The translations under genes and the position numbers were made by a program. The notes under the pieces are model-generated. The model was given only the letters and a program-made list of their open reading frames with translations, made no database searches and had not been told where the DNA came from. Below are positions 1 to 7,974 of a stretch of DNA of 64,000 bases, in pieces; positions within the stretch are counted from its first letter, which is position 1; each line of letters starts with the position of its first letter. The stretch comes from an uncultured Tenacibaculum sp. (lineage in GTDB: Bacteria; Bacteroidota; Bacteroidia; Flavobacteriales; Flavobacteriaceae): NCBI RefSeq assembly GCF_947499065.1, contig NZ_CANMMT010000003.1, positions 186,001 to 250,000 on the forward strand, read 5' to 3'.

Positions 1-168
1 ATAATTCCTATTTAAATTTATAGGTAACTTTTATTTTTAATGAAGATAATACTTTGCTTATAAGGGAAATAAAATTTTGTTTATAACTAAAATATTATTT
101 ATTCATTTAATTAAAATAATAGTTTACTTCTATTAAAAATTAATTTTTGTTTTGATGATAGTTCTATA

Positions 169-1752
169 TTAATTAGAGCTAGCCATTTTTTGTTGAAATG
201 TAAATACAATAAATTCAGCAGGTCTTATTGGGGCTACTGTTATAGATACTTTCATAATTCCATTAAGAATATCTTCTTCGGTCATTGTGCTACCTAATCC
301 ACATTCAACAGAAAAGGCATCTTCAGGGGTTGCACCTTGCAATCCACCTTGCTTCCAAATTCCATATAAAAAACTACTAATCATAGATTTTACAGATTCC
401 CAAGTACCATAATCATTAGGTTCAAAAACATAAGCCATCGCTGCTACTTTACAAGATTGTTCTAAAAATATAACGGTTCTCCTAACCGATAGATATCTCC
501 AATCTGGGCTATTACCGTCTAATGTTTTAGCTCCCCAAACCAAAATTCCTGCTCTATTAAAAAAACGAATTGCATTAATAGATTTTCCAGAAACAATATC
601 AACATTTAAAACTTCCTGTTGAGCATTGGTTAAGTTTATAGGTAGGTTAATAACATCGTTCATGGCAACATTTGCGGGAGCTTTCCATGGACCTAACTGA
701 TTGTCGGTTCTGGTAATTACTCCAGCCATTCCACCACTTGGAGGTAATAAGTTAGCATCAGACAATATATGTGTCATAATAGTGCTATAAATAGGACTTG
801 CTGCTATTAACAAACTATTGTATTGATGTGTAGTTAAGGCATGTTCACTCGAAGTACTTCGAATAGTATCAATGATAGCGTTCACAGATTCATTTGGATT
901 ACTTTCTGGGCTTAAAATTTCTTGTAATTTATTCAAGTCTCCACCAAATAAATTTGTATAATTAATATCATTGGTTTTCTGAACTGTGGTTTCTACAAAA
1001 GGATAGTAAGCGGCTCCATAATCTAAGCCAGTACTTCCAGTTGCATTTCTAAAAGCACTAATATCTTCGATATAGGTATTAGGATGAGGTGTTTTTCCTC
1101 CAATAATATCAAAAATACATATGGCAGTTTGTTTTTTTGAAGCTTGTGATAACATTTCCTGCATTAAAGTAGCATTGTTTTCTACAGAAAGCAATGTAGC
1201 TTCAGGACAAATGTACATGGTTGGTTCTTGTTCTTTTTTCAATAAAGCTAATCCTTTAGTTAAATCGTCAATTTGAACATTAGGATTTACAATTTGATTG
1301 CCAATTGGAGCGGCCTTTCCAGAGGTAGCTCCATAAGAACCAACAGATACGATGTAAGCATTACTTCCGCCATTATCAAAAAACAATTTAATACTATTGT
1401 ATAAGTAATAAATGGTGTTTGGATCGGGCACAATTGCATAATAATTGTCAGCAATCATTATATGATTACTGGAATTTGGTTGACTTTCTTGCTTTACTAA
1501 ATAATATTGCGGATTGTATTGCTTAGCAGGATTCACCGAAGACGGTGGTGTTGGTAAACAAAAAATCGCTTGAAATTCAGCAAAAGATGAAATTTTTGTT
1601 GGGACGTTGATGCATGATTTTCCTTGATGCATAGCTTGAGGAGTATATCCTATAAATGCAGGTACGGATGTTGCAACAGGTACTACTGAGTTTGGAATAG
1701 TATTAATTTCATTAATATATACTCCTGGCGTTTTGATAGTTGATAGATTCAT
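169..1752 (-). CDS. Contractile tail sheath protein (phage-like / eCIS)
   Basis: Sheath subunit of a contractile injection apparatus; such subunits stack around an inner tube and shorten to drive it out. The N-terminus MNLSTIKTPGVYINEINTIP is the classic sheath start, and the C-terminal part (WRYLSVRRTVIFLEQS, then FEPNDYGTWESVKSMISSFL and a final beta-strand-rich segment) matches the conserved phage_sheath_1 C-terminal domain. About 527 residues, usual for bacterial eCIS sheaths. An upstream TTG at 1761 would add three residues; I prefer the ATG at 1752. No gene precedes it for about 400 bp, so it is probably first in an operon running off the left edge; tube, baseplate and ATPase genes are not visible. 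An aligned promoter lies at 1830-1894. A prophage origin cannot be excluded, but Bacteroidota sheaths of this length are usually eCIS. Confidence 0.88.
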   Translation of the reverse strand: MNLSTIKTPGVYINEINTIPNSVVPVATSVPAFIGYTPQAMHQGKSCINVPTKISSFAEFQAIFCLPTPPSSVNPAKQYNPQYYLVKQESQPNSSNHIMIADNYYAIVPDPNTIYYLYNSIKLFFDNGGSNAYIVSVGSYGATSGKAAPIGNQIVNPNVQIDDLTKGLALLKKEQEPTMYICPEATLLSVENNATLMQEMLSQASKKQTAICIFDIIGGKTPHPNTYIEDISAFRNATGSTGLDYGAAYYPFVETTVQKTNDINYTNLFGGDLNKLQEILSPESNPNESVNAIIDTIRSTSSEHALTTHQYNSLLIAASPIYSTIMTHILSDANLLPPSGGMAGVITRTDNQLGPWKAPANVAMNDVINLPINLTNAQQEVLNVDIVSGKSINAIRFFNRAGILVWGAKTLDGNSPDWRYLSVRRTVIFLEQSCKVAAMAYVFEPNDYGTWESVKSMISSFLYGIWKQGGLQGATPEDAFSVECGLGSTMTEEDILNGIMKVSITVAPIRPAEFIVFTFQQKMASSN

Positions 1753-1829
1753 GAGGGACAATTGTTAATGTTGGTTAAAAGTGTTTTCTATATTATCATA
1801 CGTGACATTTGTATTGAATGTTTAGCATT

Positions 1830-1894
1830 TGAATCTAATATAAAAATGAGATATAACCTCATGAAAAACCTTACTAAAAGTAGGGAAAAACCCT
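1830..1894 (-). promoter_or_regulatory. Site A: direct-repeat operator and promoter of the sheath gene
   Basis: On the minus strand: distal element AGGGT (1890-1894), 17 bp with central CCCTAC, proximal element AAGGT (1868-1872), exactly 30 bp, then TAGATTCA (1830-1837), a variant of the Bacteroidota TAnnTTTG element. The repeat period is 22 bp. The same layout occurs at 5640, 8794 and 9124. The start codon would be about 75 nt downstream. The rest of the 1753-2489 gap holds a broken small ORF and a terminator; 1895-2160 shows nothing else recognisable. Confidence 0.6.
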
Positions 1895-2180
1895 ATTTTT
1901 TTAATGGTTAAAATCCTTTATAGTGATTTTAGCTTGAATTTATATGAATTATTTCTTTTAACTTGGTAAAGAAAATTTGAAAAATCTGCTGTTTATTATG
2001 ATATGAACTTTCCTGAATTAGTTTCATTTGAATACAGTGTTCTGCTATTTGTTTTTGATAATAATATTAGAGAGTGAACTAACAAAAATCTAAACATAAT
2101 TGTTGCAGAAATTTATAAAAGTTATGGAGTGCTAAAAAAATATAACCATTAAAATTAATATAGTTTTTAAAGGAGAATAA

Positions 2181-2330
2181 TTGAGTATAACTGATAAAAA
2201 ATAGATTCGCTTACGTAAAAAAGATTTAGAACTACAATTGGCTAAATATTCCTATTATAGAGAATTAAAAATGCAAACAGAAATTGCTGCTTTGGAGCAC
2301 GAGATAGCAAGTTTAGAACAGTTTTTTTGA
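2181..2330 (+). pseudogene. Small coiled-coil ORF interrupted by an in-frame TAG
   Basis: A good ribosome-binding sequence (AAAGGAG, 2169-2175) lies 5 nt before a TTG start at 2181. The frame reads seven codons, meets TAG at 2202-2204, then continues open for 41 codons to TGA at 2328. The downstream part (IRLRKKDLELQLAKYSYY and EIAALEHEIASLEQFF) is a strongly helical, heptad-rich segment. A terminator follows at 2363. This looks like a small coiled-coil gene inactivated by a nonsense change, or one that starts at the internal ATG at 2271. Function unknown. Confidence 0.4.
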
Positions 2331-2362
2331 GAAGAGAAAAGATTTTTAACATTATAATGTAT

Positions 2363-2396
2363 AACCTTTGTAAATAATTATTTACAAAGGTTTTTT
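2363..2396 (+). terminator. Rho-independent terminator
   Basis: Perfect 13-bp stem AACCTTTGTAAAT / ATTTACAAAGGTT with a 4-nt loop, followed by a T run on the plus strand. It ends the small coiled-coil ORF at 2181-2330. Confidence 0.8.
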
Positions 2397-2489
2397 AATA
2401 GTAGATATACTAAAATAACACAATACTCAAAGTGTTTCTTTTTCATAATAATTCTCTACTTAATTCTTGAGTGTTTTTTATTTCACACT

Positions 2490-3689
2490 CTATTTGTTTT
2501 TTAGGGTTTTAATCAATAATTCTTTTAATTCTTGTCCTTTTATATCAATATCAAGAACAAGTCCATTTTCATCAACAATTATCGTATAAGGGATAGTACT
2601 AAAATTATAGAGTTTATTTAGGCTAATGGATGAGTTTTTCTTTATTCCATGCGGCCAAATGTATTTATTCTTCTCAATACTTTTTTTCCAATTTTCAATG
2701 TCTCTATCTAAACTAATCCCAATTATTTCAAACCCTAATTTATGATATTCTTTGTACAATGGTAAAATCACTTTATTGTTTTCATTAATACATGGATTAC
2801 ACCAAGAAGCCCAGAAGTCTATAAGGGTTATCTTACTGAGTTTTTTTGATAATTTGAAAGAGTTTCCATCGATGGAACTTAGCTCAATATCTGGTATTAG
2901 TTTTCCTTTCATATTCTTTGAACGTTCTATCTCCGCTAAATTATTTTCATCTTGACTTATTTTCGTTAATAAAAACTGTTTAATTAGATTATTGTCAATA
3001 GAAGGTATTAAATTGTTTAAAAAATCTATTTTATCTCTTTTAACTGGAAAATAATATAATAGTTGTAATGCAATCAAACCAGAATACTCATGTTTTTCAA
3101 AACTTTTTTTAAGAAGTTTCAGGTAATTTTGGAATTGTTCTTCAATTAATTCACTAAGTTCTCTTTCTAGCTTGCTTTCTTGTTTTAAAAATTGATTTAT
3201 GTCGAGTTTCATTTCTGACATTTTATTTCTTTTATTCCAAAATTCTTCAACTTCCTTAAACATTTTACCTAATTCGTTAAACGCAGTTTGAATATGCTTG
3301 TTATTTTTATTCCCTTTGAGAAGATAGGAACGTGTATTATCTGGATCACAATTGATGTTTATATGATCTCCTCTTTTCAAGTCCAAATAAATAGCTTTTT
3401 TATTATCAAAACCTTTAAGGAAATCAACTCTGTATAAACCGTTATTATTTTCAATATTTGGTGAAAACACAACCTTATTGTCCTTAATTTTTACAGAGTC
3501 TATTAACATCAAGGCATTTTTATCTGAGCTCCATCCAGCGATAAAATTAAAATTGTTAATTTTTGATAGATAGATTACTTTATCAGAAACCGGTTTTGTA
3601 AACTCAATAGTAATTTTGGTATCTTTATTATTACAGCTATAACAAATTATGTTTAGTATAAACAATAAAGAAAATGGAATTCGTCTCAT
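2490..3689 (-). CDS. TlpA-like thioredoxin-fold lipoprotein
   Basis: Periplasmic thiol-disulfide oxidoreductase of the TlpA/ResA kind, 399 residues. The N-terminus has a signal sequence ending in a lipobox-like IICYSC, so it is probably a lipoprotein. Residues about 25-130 form a DUF4369-like beta domain; a charged helical region follows (about 135-235). The C-terminal 140 residues are a redoxin domain starting GKLIPDIELSSIDG with the active-site motif WASWCNPC and a later cis-Pro region (STIPYTIIVDENG). It lies 118 bp downstream of the membrane LuxR-type gene, which has a similar N-terminal domain, so the two may be one unit. Probable role: reduction of extracytoplasmic disulfides; the partner is unknown. 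Confidence 0.85.
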   Translation of the reverse strand: MRRIPFSLLFILNIICYSCNNKDTKITIEFTKPVSDKVIYLSKINNFNFIAGWSSDKNALMLIDSVKIKDNKVVFSPNIENNNGLYRVDFLKGFDNKKAIYLDLKRGDHININCDPDNTRSYLLKGNKNNKHIQTAFNELGKMFKEVEEFWNKRNKMSEMKLDINQFLKQESKLERELSELIEEQFQNYLKLLKKSFEKHEYSGLIALQLLYYFPVKRDKIDFLNNLIPSIDNNLIKQFLLTKISQDENNLAEIERSKNMKGKLIPDIELSSIDGNSFKLSKKLSKITLIDFWASWCNPCINENNKVILPLYKEYHKLGFEIIGISLDRDIENWKKSIEKNKYIWPHGIKKNSSISLNKLYNFSTIPYTIIVDENGLVLDIDIKGQELKELLIKTLKNK

Positions 3690-3807
3690 ACTTTTTATAA
3701 GTTTTTTTAATTTGAAAATTATTGTTCAAAACAACGAATTTTTCAAAAATCTTTATGAAACTATTGAATGTAAAAAAGGAGTATTAGGGGGAGTAAAAAA
3801 GAAGTAT

Positions 3808-4797
3808 TTAAGTTTCTTTTGAATGAATAAAGATTTTAAGTTGTTGAATTTTAGAAGCAAAAAATATTGCTTCTTTCTTATTCGTAACTTGAATTTTTTT
3901 ATAAATATTTGATAGATGTTTCTTCAATGTAGATGGCTCTATAAATAGTTCATTGGCTAATTCTGTATTAGTTTTATCTGACTTTAATTTAAACAGGATA
4001 TTTCTTTCACGAAGAGACAAAGAGTATAATATTCTTTTTAATCTATTTTTCTGTATAAATAAATAATACTTAAAACAAAGAAATATAAAAACACCCATGA
4101 ATAGTAATATAACTATTATTGTATAGTTATTTCTTAGATTTTTCATGTTAGGTCTAAGTTGTTTAGAGAAAATATTTTCATGAAAATCATTATTTATTCG
4201 ATTTTCTATTATCGTAATACTATTAAGAAAGTTTAAATTTCTTTCATATTTATCTATACTGTCTCTAATCCCAATAAAAAACACTTCAGGGTATTTTGTA
4301 TTTGCAATTAGGCTATCATGTTCTATAGTTGAAGAAATTAGATTAGCATTCTTTATTTTCTTTTCTATATCGTGTAATTTTTTTAATTCTATATTCTCTC
4401 GGGAGCCTTTAATTTGATATTTCTGAAAAAAATCATTGCTATTAATTTCAATAAAAATGTAGTCATTTTTTTTTAAGTGTAAAAAAATAGTAGAAGACGA
4501 AGTATTTAAATGAGTTTTTAAGTCATCGTTTTTATTTATGTGTAACTTATATAGTGAAGTTCTTTCATCCAATACTCCTTCTATTTTATAAAGGTTACTT
4601 CCTGTTTGTATTCCGCTATTTAAATAATTATTAGTATTAAGTGTATTTATATCAAAAGGTTCTACTATGGAGTATAGTTTAATGTCTACTAAAGGTTTTG
4701 GATTTTTAATAAGTAAATTGATAGAGAAGTCTTGGGCAGCTAAGGATAAAAAGGGTATAAAGATTAGTGAAAAAGAAATATATAAGGATTTCATCAT
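3808..4797 (-). CDS. Membrane-anchored LuxR-type (GerE) transcriptional regulator
   Basis: About 329 residues. A signal peptide (MMKSLYISFSLIFIPFLSLAAQ) is followed by a periplasmic DUF4369-like domain (DIKLYSIVEP..., FLHLKKNDYIFIEINS), a helical linker, one membrane segment (IIVILLFMGVFIFLCFKYYL) and a cytoplasmic C-terminal GerE helix-turn-helix (LSLRERNILFKLKSDKTNTE, then ANELFIEPSTLKKHLSNIYK). The architecture is a one-component sensor: periplasmic sensing, cytoplasmic DNA binding. I start at ATG 4797 because it places the signal peptide at the N-terminus. It precedes the TlpA-like gene, whose N-terminal domain resembles its sensor domain. It is a candidate local regulator of the small-gene field to the right, but nothing in the sequence proves this. 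Confidence 0.75.
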   Translation of the reverse strand: MMKSLYISFSLIFIPFLSLAAQDFSINLLIKNPKPLVDIKLYSIVEPFDINTLNTNNYLNSGIQTGSNLYKIEGVLDERTSLYKLHINKNDDLKTHLNTSSSTIFLHLKKNDYIFIEINSNDFFQKYQIKGSRENIELKKLHDIEKKIKNANLISSTIEHDSLIANTKYPEVFFIGIRDSIDKYERNLNFLNSITIIENRINNDFHENIFSKQLRPNMKNLRNNYTIIVILLFMGVFIFLCFKYYLFIQKNRLKRILYSLSLRERNILFKLKSDKTNTELANELFIEPSTLKKHLSNIYKKIQVTNKKEAIFFASKIQQLKIFIHSKET

Positions 4798-4923
4798 TGT
4801 ATTAAATCTAATCGAGTTACACATTACTACTTATCAATTTTGTATAAAAAATATAAAATTATTAATTATTAAAACCTCACCAAAGAATGTTGCTCTTATT
4901 TTGATAAAACGATTATGGGATTA

Positions 4924-5118
4924 ATGTTAAATTCAATAAATCTTTTAAGGAAGTCTTTAAAAAAGTACAATTAATTATATTTTAAGAATAGTCTTTTTAA
5001 AAAATATGAAAAGAAAATAAAAGTATTAGAAAAACAAGTTCAAGAAAATAGAAAACAAAATTCTAAGATAAAAGAGTTAGAGATTTTAGTTCAAAAATTA
5101 TTAAAAGAAAAGAATTAA
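4924..5118 (+). pseudogene. Small coiled-coil ORF with in-frame TAA
   Basis: ATG at 4924 opens a frame reading MLNSINLLRKSLKKYN, then TAA at 4972-4974; the same frame then stays open for 47 more codons to TAA at 5116. The second part (KKYEKKIKVLEKQVQENRKQ, then SKIKELEILVQKLLKEKN) is a lysine-rich coiled coil. A terminator follows at 5146. The layout copies the broken ORF at 2181. It may be a decayed small gene. No other gene is seen in the 4825-5218 gap. Confidence 0.35.
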
Positions 5119-5145
5119 TCTAGAGCAATTTATAAACTTACAATA

Positions 5146-5170
5146 AACACCTTTTAGAGGTGTTTTTTTA
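5146..5170 (+). terminator. Rho-independent terminator
   Basis: Stem AACACCT / AGGTGTT with a 5-nt loop and a following T run on the plus strand. It ends the small coiled-coil ORF upstream. Confidence 0.7.
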
Positions 5171-5218
5171 TATCAAAAAAATTAGAAATGAATAATATAA
5201 TAAGTTAGATAAAAAACT

Positions 5219-5434
5219 CTAATACATAATTATAAAGCCACAATTATTCTTAAGATACTTGATAAACAAGTTTATTGAATTTTGATTGATTTTAATATCG
5301 GTATCTAACTTAGCTTCAATTAGGTTGACGCCATAATTAGATGAATTAATTTGAATGTTTGAGTAATCTTGAAAATTGGCAGAAATTTGATTGAATTCTT
5401 TCAAATGAGATTTATAAAAATAAATTTTTACCAT
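5219..5434 (-). CDS. Hypothetical 71-residue protein
   Basis: Not recognised. ATG at 5434 (MVKIYFYKSHLKEFNQISAN) to stop at 5219, with an amphipathic, Asn/Ile-rich composition, no membrane segment and a C-terminal NNCGFIIMY. The amino-acid mix (balanced charges, beta-like alternation LIEAKLDTDIKINQNSINLF) looks coding rather than random. It stands alone between the coiled-coil ORF and the small-RNA locus. Confidence 0.5.
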   Translation of the reverse strand: MVKIYFYKSHLKEFNQISANFQDYSNIQINSSNYGVNLIEAKLDTDIKINQNSINLFIKYLKNNCGFIIMY

Positions 5435-5565
5435 GTTAAATACTTTTAATTGGTTAAGAAATCAATTTAAATTAAAAGTAAAGGGCAAAATGAAAAATAA
5501 GATAAGATTCTTAAAAGTATAGGTAAGAGACTTTAAAGTTAAGATGAAAAATTAGTGTGAGTTAT

Positions 5566-5636
5566 AAAAAAGAACCCACTCAAAGATTGAGTGGGAAAAT
5601 TGCTATGAAAAAGAACTTAAGACGTCTCTTAAGTGG
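5566..5636 (-). ncRNA. Predicted small RNA (about 65-70 nt)
   Basis: Site B (5640-5704) drives minus-strand transcription from about 5635, and a strong terminator (stem CCCACTCAA / TTGAGTGGG, 5575-5595, followed by TTCTTTTTT) ends it at about 5566. Between them there is no start codon. The transcript would hold a perfect 8-bp stem ACTTAAGA / TCTTAAGT with loop GACG (5615-5634), a short U-rich single strand, then the terminator hairpin. This is the usual build of a regulatory RNA. The promoter matches those of the two peptide genes and the sheath gene, so it may be the regulatory arm of that regulon. Inferred from sequence only. The 5435-5808 gap has no other recognisable gene. Confidence 0.5.
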
Positions 5637-5639
5637 CTG

Positions 5640-5704
5640 CAAAGATAATTTAAAATAATAGATACCTATGTTAAAAAACCGTAAAAAAAGTAAGGTTTTA
5701 CCGT
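5640..5704 (-). promoter_or_regulatory. Site B: direct-repeat operator and promoter of the small RNA
   Basis: Minus strand: ACGGT (5700-5704), 17 bp with central CCTTAC, ACGGT (5678-5682), 30 bp, TATCTTTG (5640-5647). This is the cleanest of four sites: the two 5-mers are identical, 22 bp apart (two helical turns), and the downstream element matches TAnnTTTG fully. Confidence 0.6.
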
Positions 5705-5754
5705 AAAGTTTTAAAAAATAGAAAAACCTAGGTTTCTCGATTCTATAAACAGAA

Positions 5755-5790
5755 AAGCTCATTGGTATAATATAATTGCGGTAATCTTTA
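5755..5790 (+). promoter_or_regulatory. Probable promoter of the 5809 gene
   Basis: The sequence AGAAAAGCTCATTGGTATAA (5751-5770) continuing to TAATCTTTATTTTTT aligns with the stretch upstream of the gene at 8087 (AGAAAAGCTCTTTGATATTG, then TATCTTTATTTTTT). It has a TTG box upstream of a TAnnTTT-like element. Confidence 0.35.
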
Positions 5791-5808
5791 TTTTTTTACA
5801 TTTGTTGT

Positions 5809-6036
5809 ATGATACATTTTTTCTTATTAGGAATTGTACTTTTATGTATGTTTCTTTTATTAGTACTGCTTTTCATTCTTTGGAAGAAAGATAATAGCTT
5901 TAGTTATACCGAAGCATTATTTTTTTTAAGTAATAAGATTGTGAAGGGATTTTTTATCTATGTATTTCCAACTTTAATGGGGTATGTTTTTTATTCTTTA
6001 GTTTTATATATGTACAACCATATAATCAATTTATGA
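5809..6036 (+). CDS. Small two-span membrane protein
   Basis: 75 residues, not recognised. Two hydrophobic spans: residues 3-25 (FFLLGIVLLCMFLLLVLLFI) and about 47-70 (FFIYVFPTLMGYVFYSLVLY), joined by a short polar loop (WKKDNSFSYTEALFFLSNK). ATG at 5809, terminator at 6078. One of three plus-strand small membrane genes in this field (5809, 7033, 8087) with related upstream sequences. An immunity or regulatory role would be a guess. Confidence 0.5.
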   Translation: MIHFFLLGIVLLCMFLLLVLLFILWKKDNSFSYTEALFFLSNKIVKGFFIYVFPTLMGYVFYSLVLYMYNHIINL

Positions 6037-6077
6037 AGTTGATTGAAAATCAAATTGAAAATATTGTTTAGCATAGT

Positions 6078-6103
6078 ACAACACTTGTTTAGTGTTGTTT
6101 TTT
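6078..6103 (+). terminator. Rho-independent terminator
   Basis: Stem ACAACACT / AGTGTTGT, loop TGTTT, then six T on the plus strand; ends the 5809 gene. Confidence 0.75.
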
Positions 6104-6143
6104 ATGTCAAAAATTTAGAAGACAAATAATAAATAGTAGGCTT

Positions 6144-6362
6144 TTAGAAGAAAGGAAAACAGCTAGGTCCAAAAGAAATTAAACATCCTCCATAAATACA
6201 ATAATCGTAAATATTATGTATGTATTCTAAACCAGGAATTATTTCAACCAACGGAATAGATATAATTGTTAACGATAAAATAAAGGAAATTAATTTAGTG
6301 AATGTAGAAACTTTTTTTGTTTCTACATATTCTATATTAAGTTGATCATAGCTTTTTTTCAT
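6144..6362 (-). CDS. Small membrane protein, Cys-containing C-terminus (paralogue of 9462)
   Basis: 72 residues. The N-terminus MKKSYDQLNIEYVETKKVST and the following FTKLISFILSLTIISIPLVE align closely with the gene at 9462-9683 (MKNSYEQLNIEFIEPRKASL, FTKLVSYVLIMIFILNPLYK). Both then have an IIP motif and diverge completely into Cys-containing tails (here YCIYGGCLISFGPSCFPFF). A soluble conserved leader, one membrane span and a variable Cys tail suggest either a peptide precursor or an immunity-type family. Unrecognised; both copies flank the double-glycine peptide genes. Confidence 0.55.
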   Translation of the reverse strand: MKKSYDQLNIEYVETKKVSTFTKLISFILSLTIISIPLVEIIPGLEYIHNIYDYCIYGGCLISFGPSCFPFF

Positions 6363-6418
6363 AAGAACAAAATTAATGAAAATAAATTATTAGTTGTTTT
6401 AATCTATACTAATATACA

Positions 6419-6802
6419 TTACTCTTGTATACGATATATGATATAAGGAACAATAGAAGTCCAAATTAGAACAAAAATCCAAACTCTTCCTTTAAAAATA
6501 TTGTAATCATTTAATAGGTTAGGCCAAGAATGTCCTAAGAGGTAGTGACCGAATAAAAACTCAAAAGTTACTGTAAATATTAACCAAATTAGTCCAATAA
6601 ACATTGCTTGATTGACAGAAGCTGGAAAGAAAATCTTAAATAGAATCCAGTTATATATAGCTAACAAAATAATCATACTTACAGAAGAGAGCTGGTGTGC
6701 TTGGAGTTTATTGAAATAGTTTACTAAAAACTTTTCACGAAAATATCCGTTAACTATGGCAATAATAATCATTGGAAACCATGCTAGTATATACTTCAAC
6801 AT
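6419..6802 (-). CDS. Four-span membrane protein, hypothetical
   Basis: 127 residues with four hydrophobic segments at about 2-20, 42-62, 66-90 and 107-124, so an integral inner-membrane protein. It starts MLKYILAWFPMIIIAIVNGY. The conserved-looking FGHYLLGHSWPNLLNDYNIF segment between spans three and four suggests a real family, but I cannot name it. It lies 56 bp upstream of the 6144 gene on the same strand and could be co-transcribed. Confidence 0.6.
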   Translation of the reverse strand: MLKYILAWFPMIIIAIVNGYFREKFLVNYFNKLQAHQLSSVSMIILLAIYNWILFKIFFPASVNQAMFIGLIWLIFTVTFEFLFGHYLLGHSWPNLLNDYNIFKGRVWIFVLIWTSIVPYIIYRIQE

Positions 6803-6952
6803 TTAAATTGTTTTTTTAATTAATCATCTTAATCTTATCACTATTAAAAATAATAAAAGAGTTATTAAGCTTTTATGATTTTTATCATTTAAAAGGTATA
6901 ATAGCGTCTAAGATTGATTATTAGTTTCTTATCTCTTGAAAGCAGAAAATTT

Positions 6953-6990
6953 CATTGACATAATTGTGGTGGGTAATTGATATAGATTTG
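6953..6990 (+). promoter_or_regulatory. Promoter-like repeat upstream of the 7033 gene
   Basis: TCATTGACATAATTGTGGTG (6953-6972) runs into ATATAGATTTG (6980-6990). The -7 type element TAGATTTG is at 6983-6990. A near copy differing by a 2-bp indel and few substitutions sits at 7975-8016. Confidence 0.4.
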
Positions 6991-7032
6991 AATATTATAT
7001 ATTTATATCTTAAAATTTAAAAGAGAATTTTA

Positions 7033-7404
7033 ATGCATAAGGAACTTAAAAGTATCAAGTCTGAAAAAATAATAGATGGAATTAAATGGTGGGAATCTAA
7101 GAGATGGGTTTTCAATTTGCTTGTTGGACTTTCTGGAGTACTTGGAATAGTTAAAGGAATCTATGTAGCGGCTGAAAATATATTCGTTATATCAGATATA
7201 TTTGGGATAATACTTTTAGGAATAATAGCTAATATTTTTTATTCAAGCGGCATTTTGGTTGAAATATTCGATAATTATTATTTTAATAACAAACTAAAAA
7301 TGGAAAGGTTTAGGGTAATATTTTTAATTTTAGGTTGCTTATTATGCTGTATCTATGCTTATCTTTCTACTTATTTTTATTATAATTTATCTTTTCAATG
7401 GTAA
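7033..7404 (+). CDS. Small membrane protein, hypothetical
   Basis: 123 residues. A basic soluble N-terminus (MHKELKSIKSEKIIDGIKWW) is followed by hydrophobic spans at about 27-47 (FNLLVGLSGVLGIVKGIYVA), 55-80 and 98-118 (VIFLILGCLLCCIYAYLSTY), so three or four membrane passes. ATG at 7033 with a promoter-like sequence ending 43 bp upstream. Not recognised. It belongs to the set of isolated plus-strand membrane genes in this field. Confidence 0.55.
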   Translation: MHKELKSIKSEKIIDGIKWWESKRWVFNLLVGLSGVLGIVKGIYVAAENIFVISDIFGIILLGIIANIFYSSGILVEIFDNYYFNNKLKMERFRVIFLILGCLLCCIYAYLSTYFYYNLSFQW

Positions 7405-7515
7405 AAAAAACTATCATGGTGAAAATTGTTACTTATCACAAAAATCTTTTAAAAGGTGTTTTTTTATGTTTAAAGATTTAGAAACAAATAATAAAATAGA
7501 TATAAGTAAAAGTAA

Positions 7516-7707
7516 TTACCAAAAATAAAAAACCAAAATAAAGATTACCAAATAATTAATAAGGCTAAATTTCTTTTTGTTCTTTAAATACCATTTTTTT
7601 TCTTTTTCACTAAAAAGAAAGAAAAGTTTACCAATAAGAAATTCAATAATTAAAGTAATTATAGCAAAGAGAGAACATTTTAATATCCAGAGTAACCAAC
7701 TAGTCAT
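7516..7707 (-). CDS. Small two-span membrane protein
   Basis: 63 residues: a first hydrophobic span (WLLWILKCSLFAIITLIIEF), a basic loop (FSEKEKKWYLKNKKKFSL) and a second span ending at the C-terminus (INYLVIFILVFYFW). It lies 13 bp downstream of the 7721 gene, so the pair is probably one transcript. Not recognised. Confidence 0.45.
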   Translation of the reverse strand: MTSWLLWILKCSLFAIITLIIEFLIGKLFFLFSEKEKKWYLKNKKKFSLINYLVIFILVFYFW

Positions 7708-7720
7708 AAAAAAATAATAG

Positions 7721-7918
7721 TTATTTCTTATAGATTCTATATAATCTATTAATTGAGAAAATAATAAGAAGAGCTAATGAAAAAAGGATAAATAAATCCA
7801 TAATTATAAATTCTTCAATTTTATTAGCTCTATTAAAGAAAAAAGAATAGATAAAATATATACAGATAGCAATAAAACCAAGATAATATTGAGGTCTGTG
7901 GGTTTCTTTTTCACTCAT
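7721..7918 (-). CDS. Small two-span membrane protein
   Basis: 65 residues. MSEKETHRPQYYLGFIAICI opens into the first span; the second is FIIMDLFILFSLALLIIFSI, followed by a basic tail NRLYRIYKK. Likely co-transcribed with the 7516 gene. Not recognised; compositionally convincing because hydrophobic spans and charged loops alternate regularly. Confidence 0.45.
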   Translation of the reverse strand: MSEKETHRPQYYLGFIAICIYFIYSFFFNRANKIEEFIIMDLFILFSLALLIIFSINRLYRIYKK

Positions 7919-7974
7919 AATCCAAATTTAATAAAAACAAAATAAATCTGTATTACTAAAAGAACAGATAAAGT

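Noticed and set aside
5580..5762. A 60-residue minus-strand frame (basic, aromatic)
   Set aside because: It overlaps operator site B and runs into the terminator hairpin; composition is typical of AT-rich non-coding DNA.
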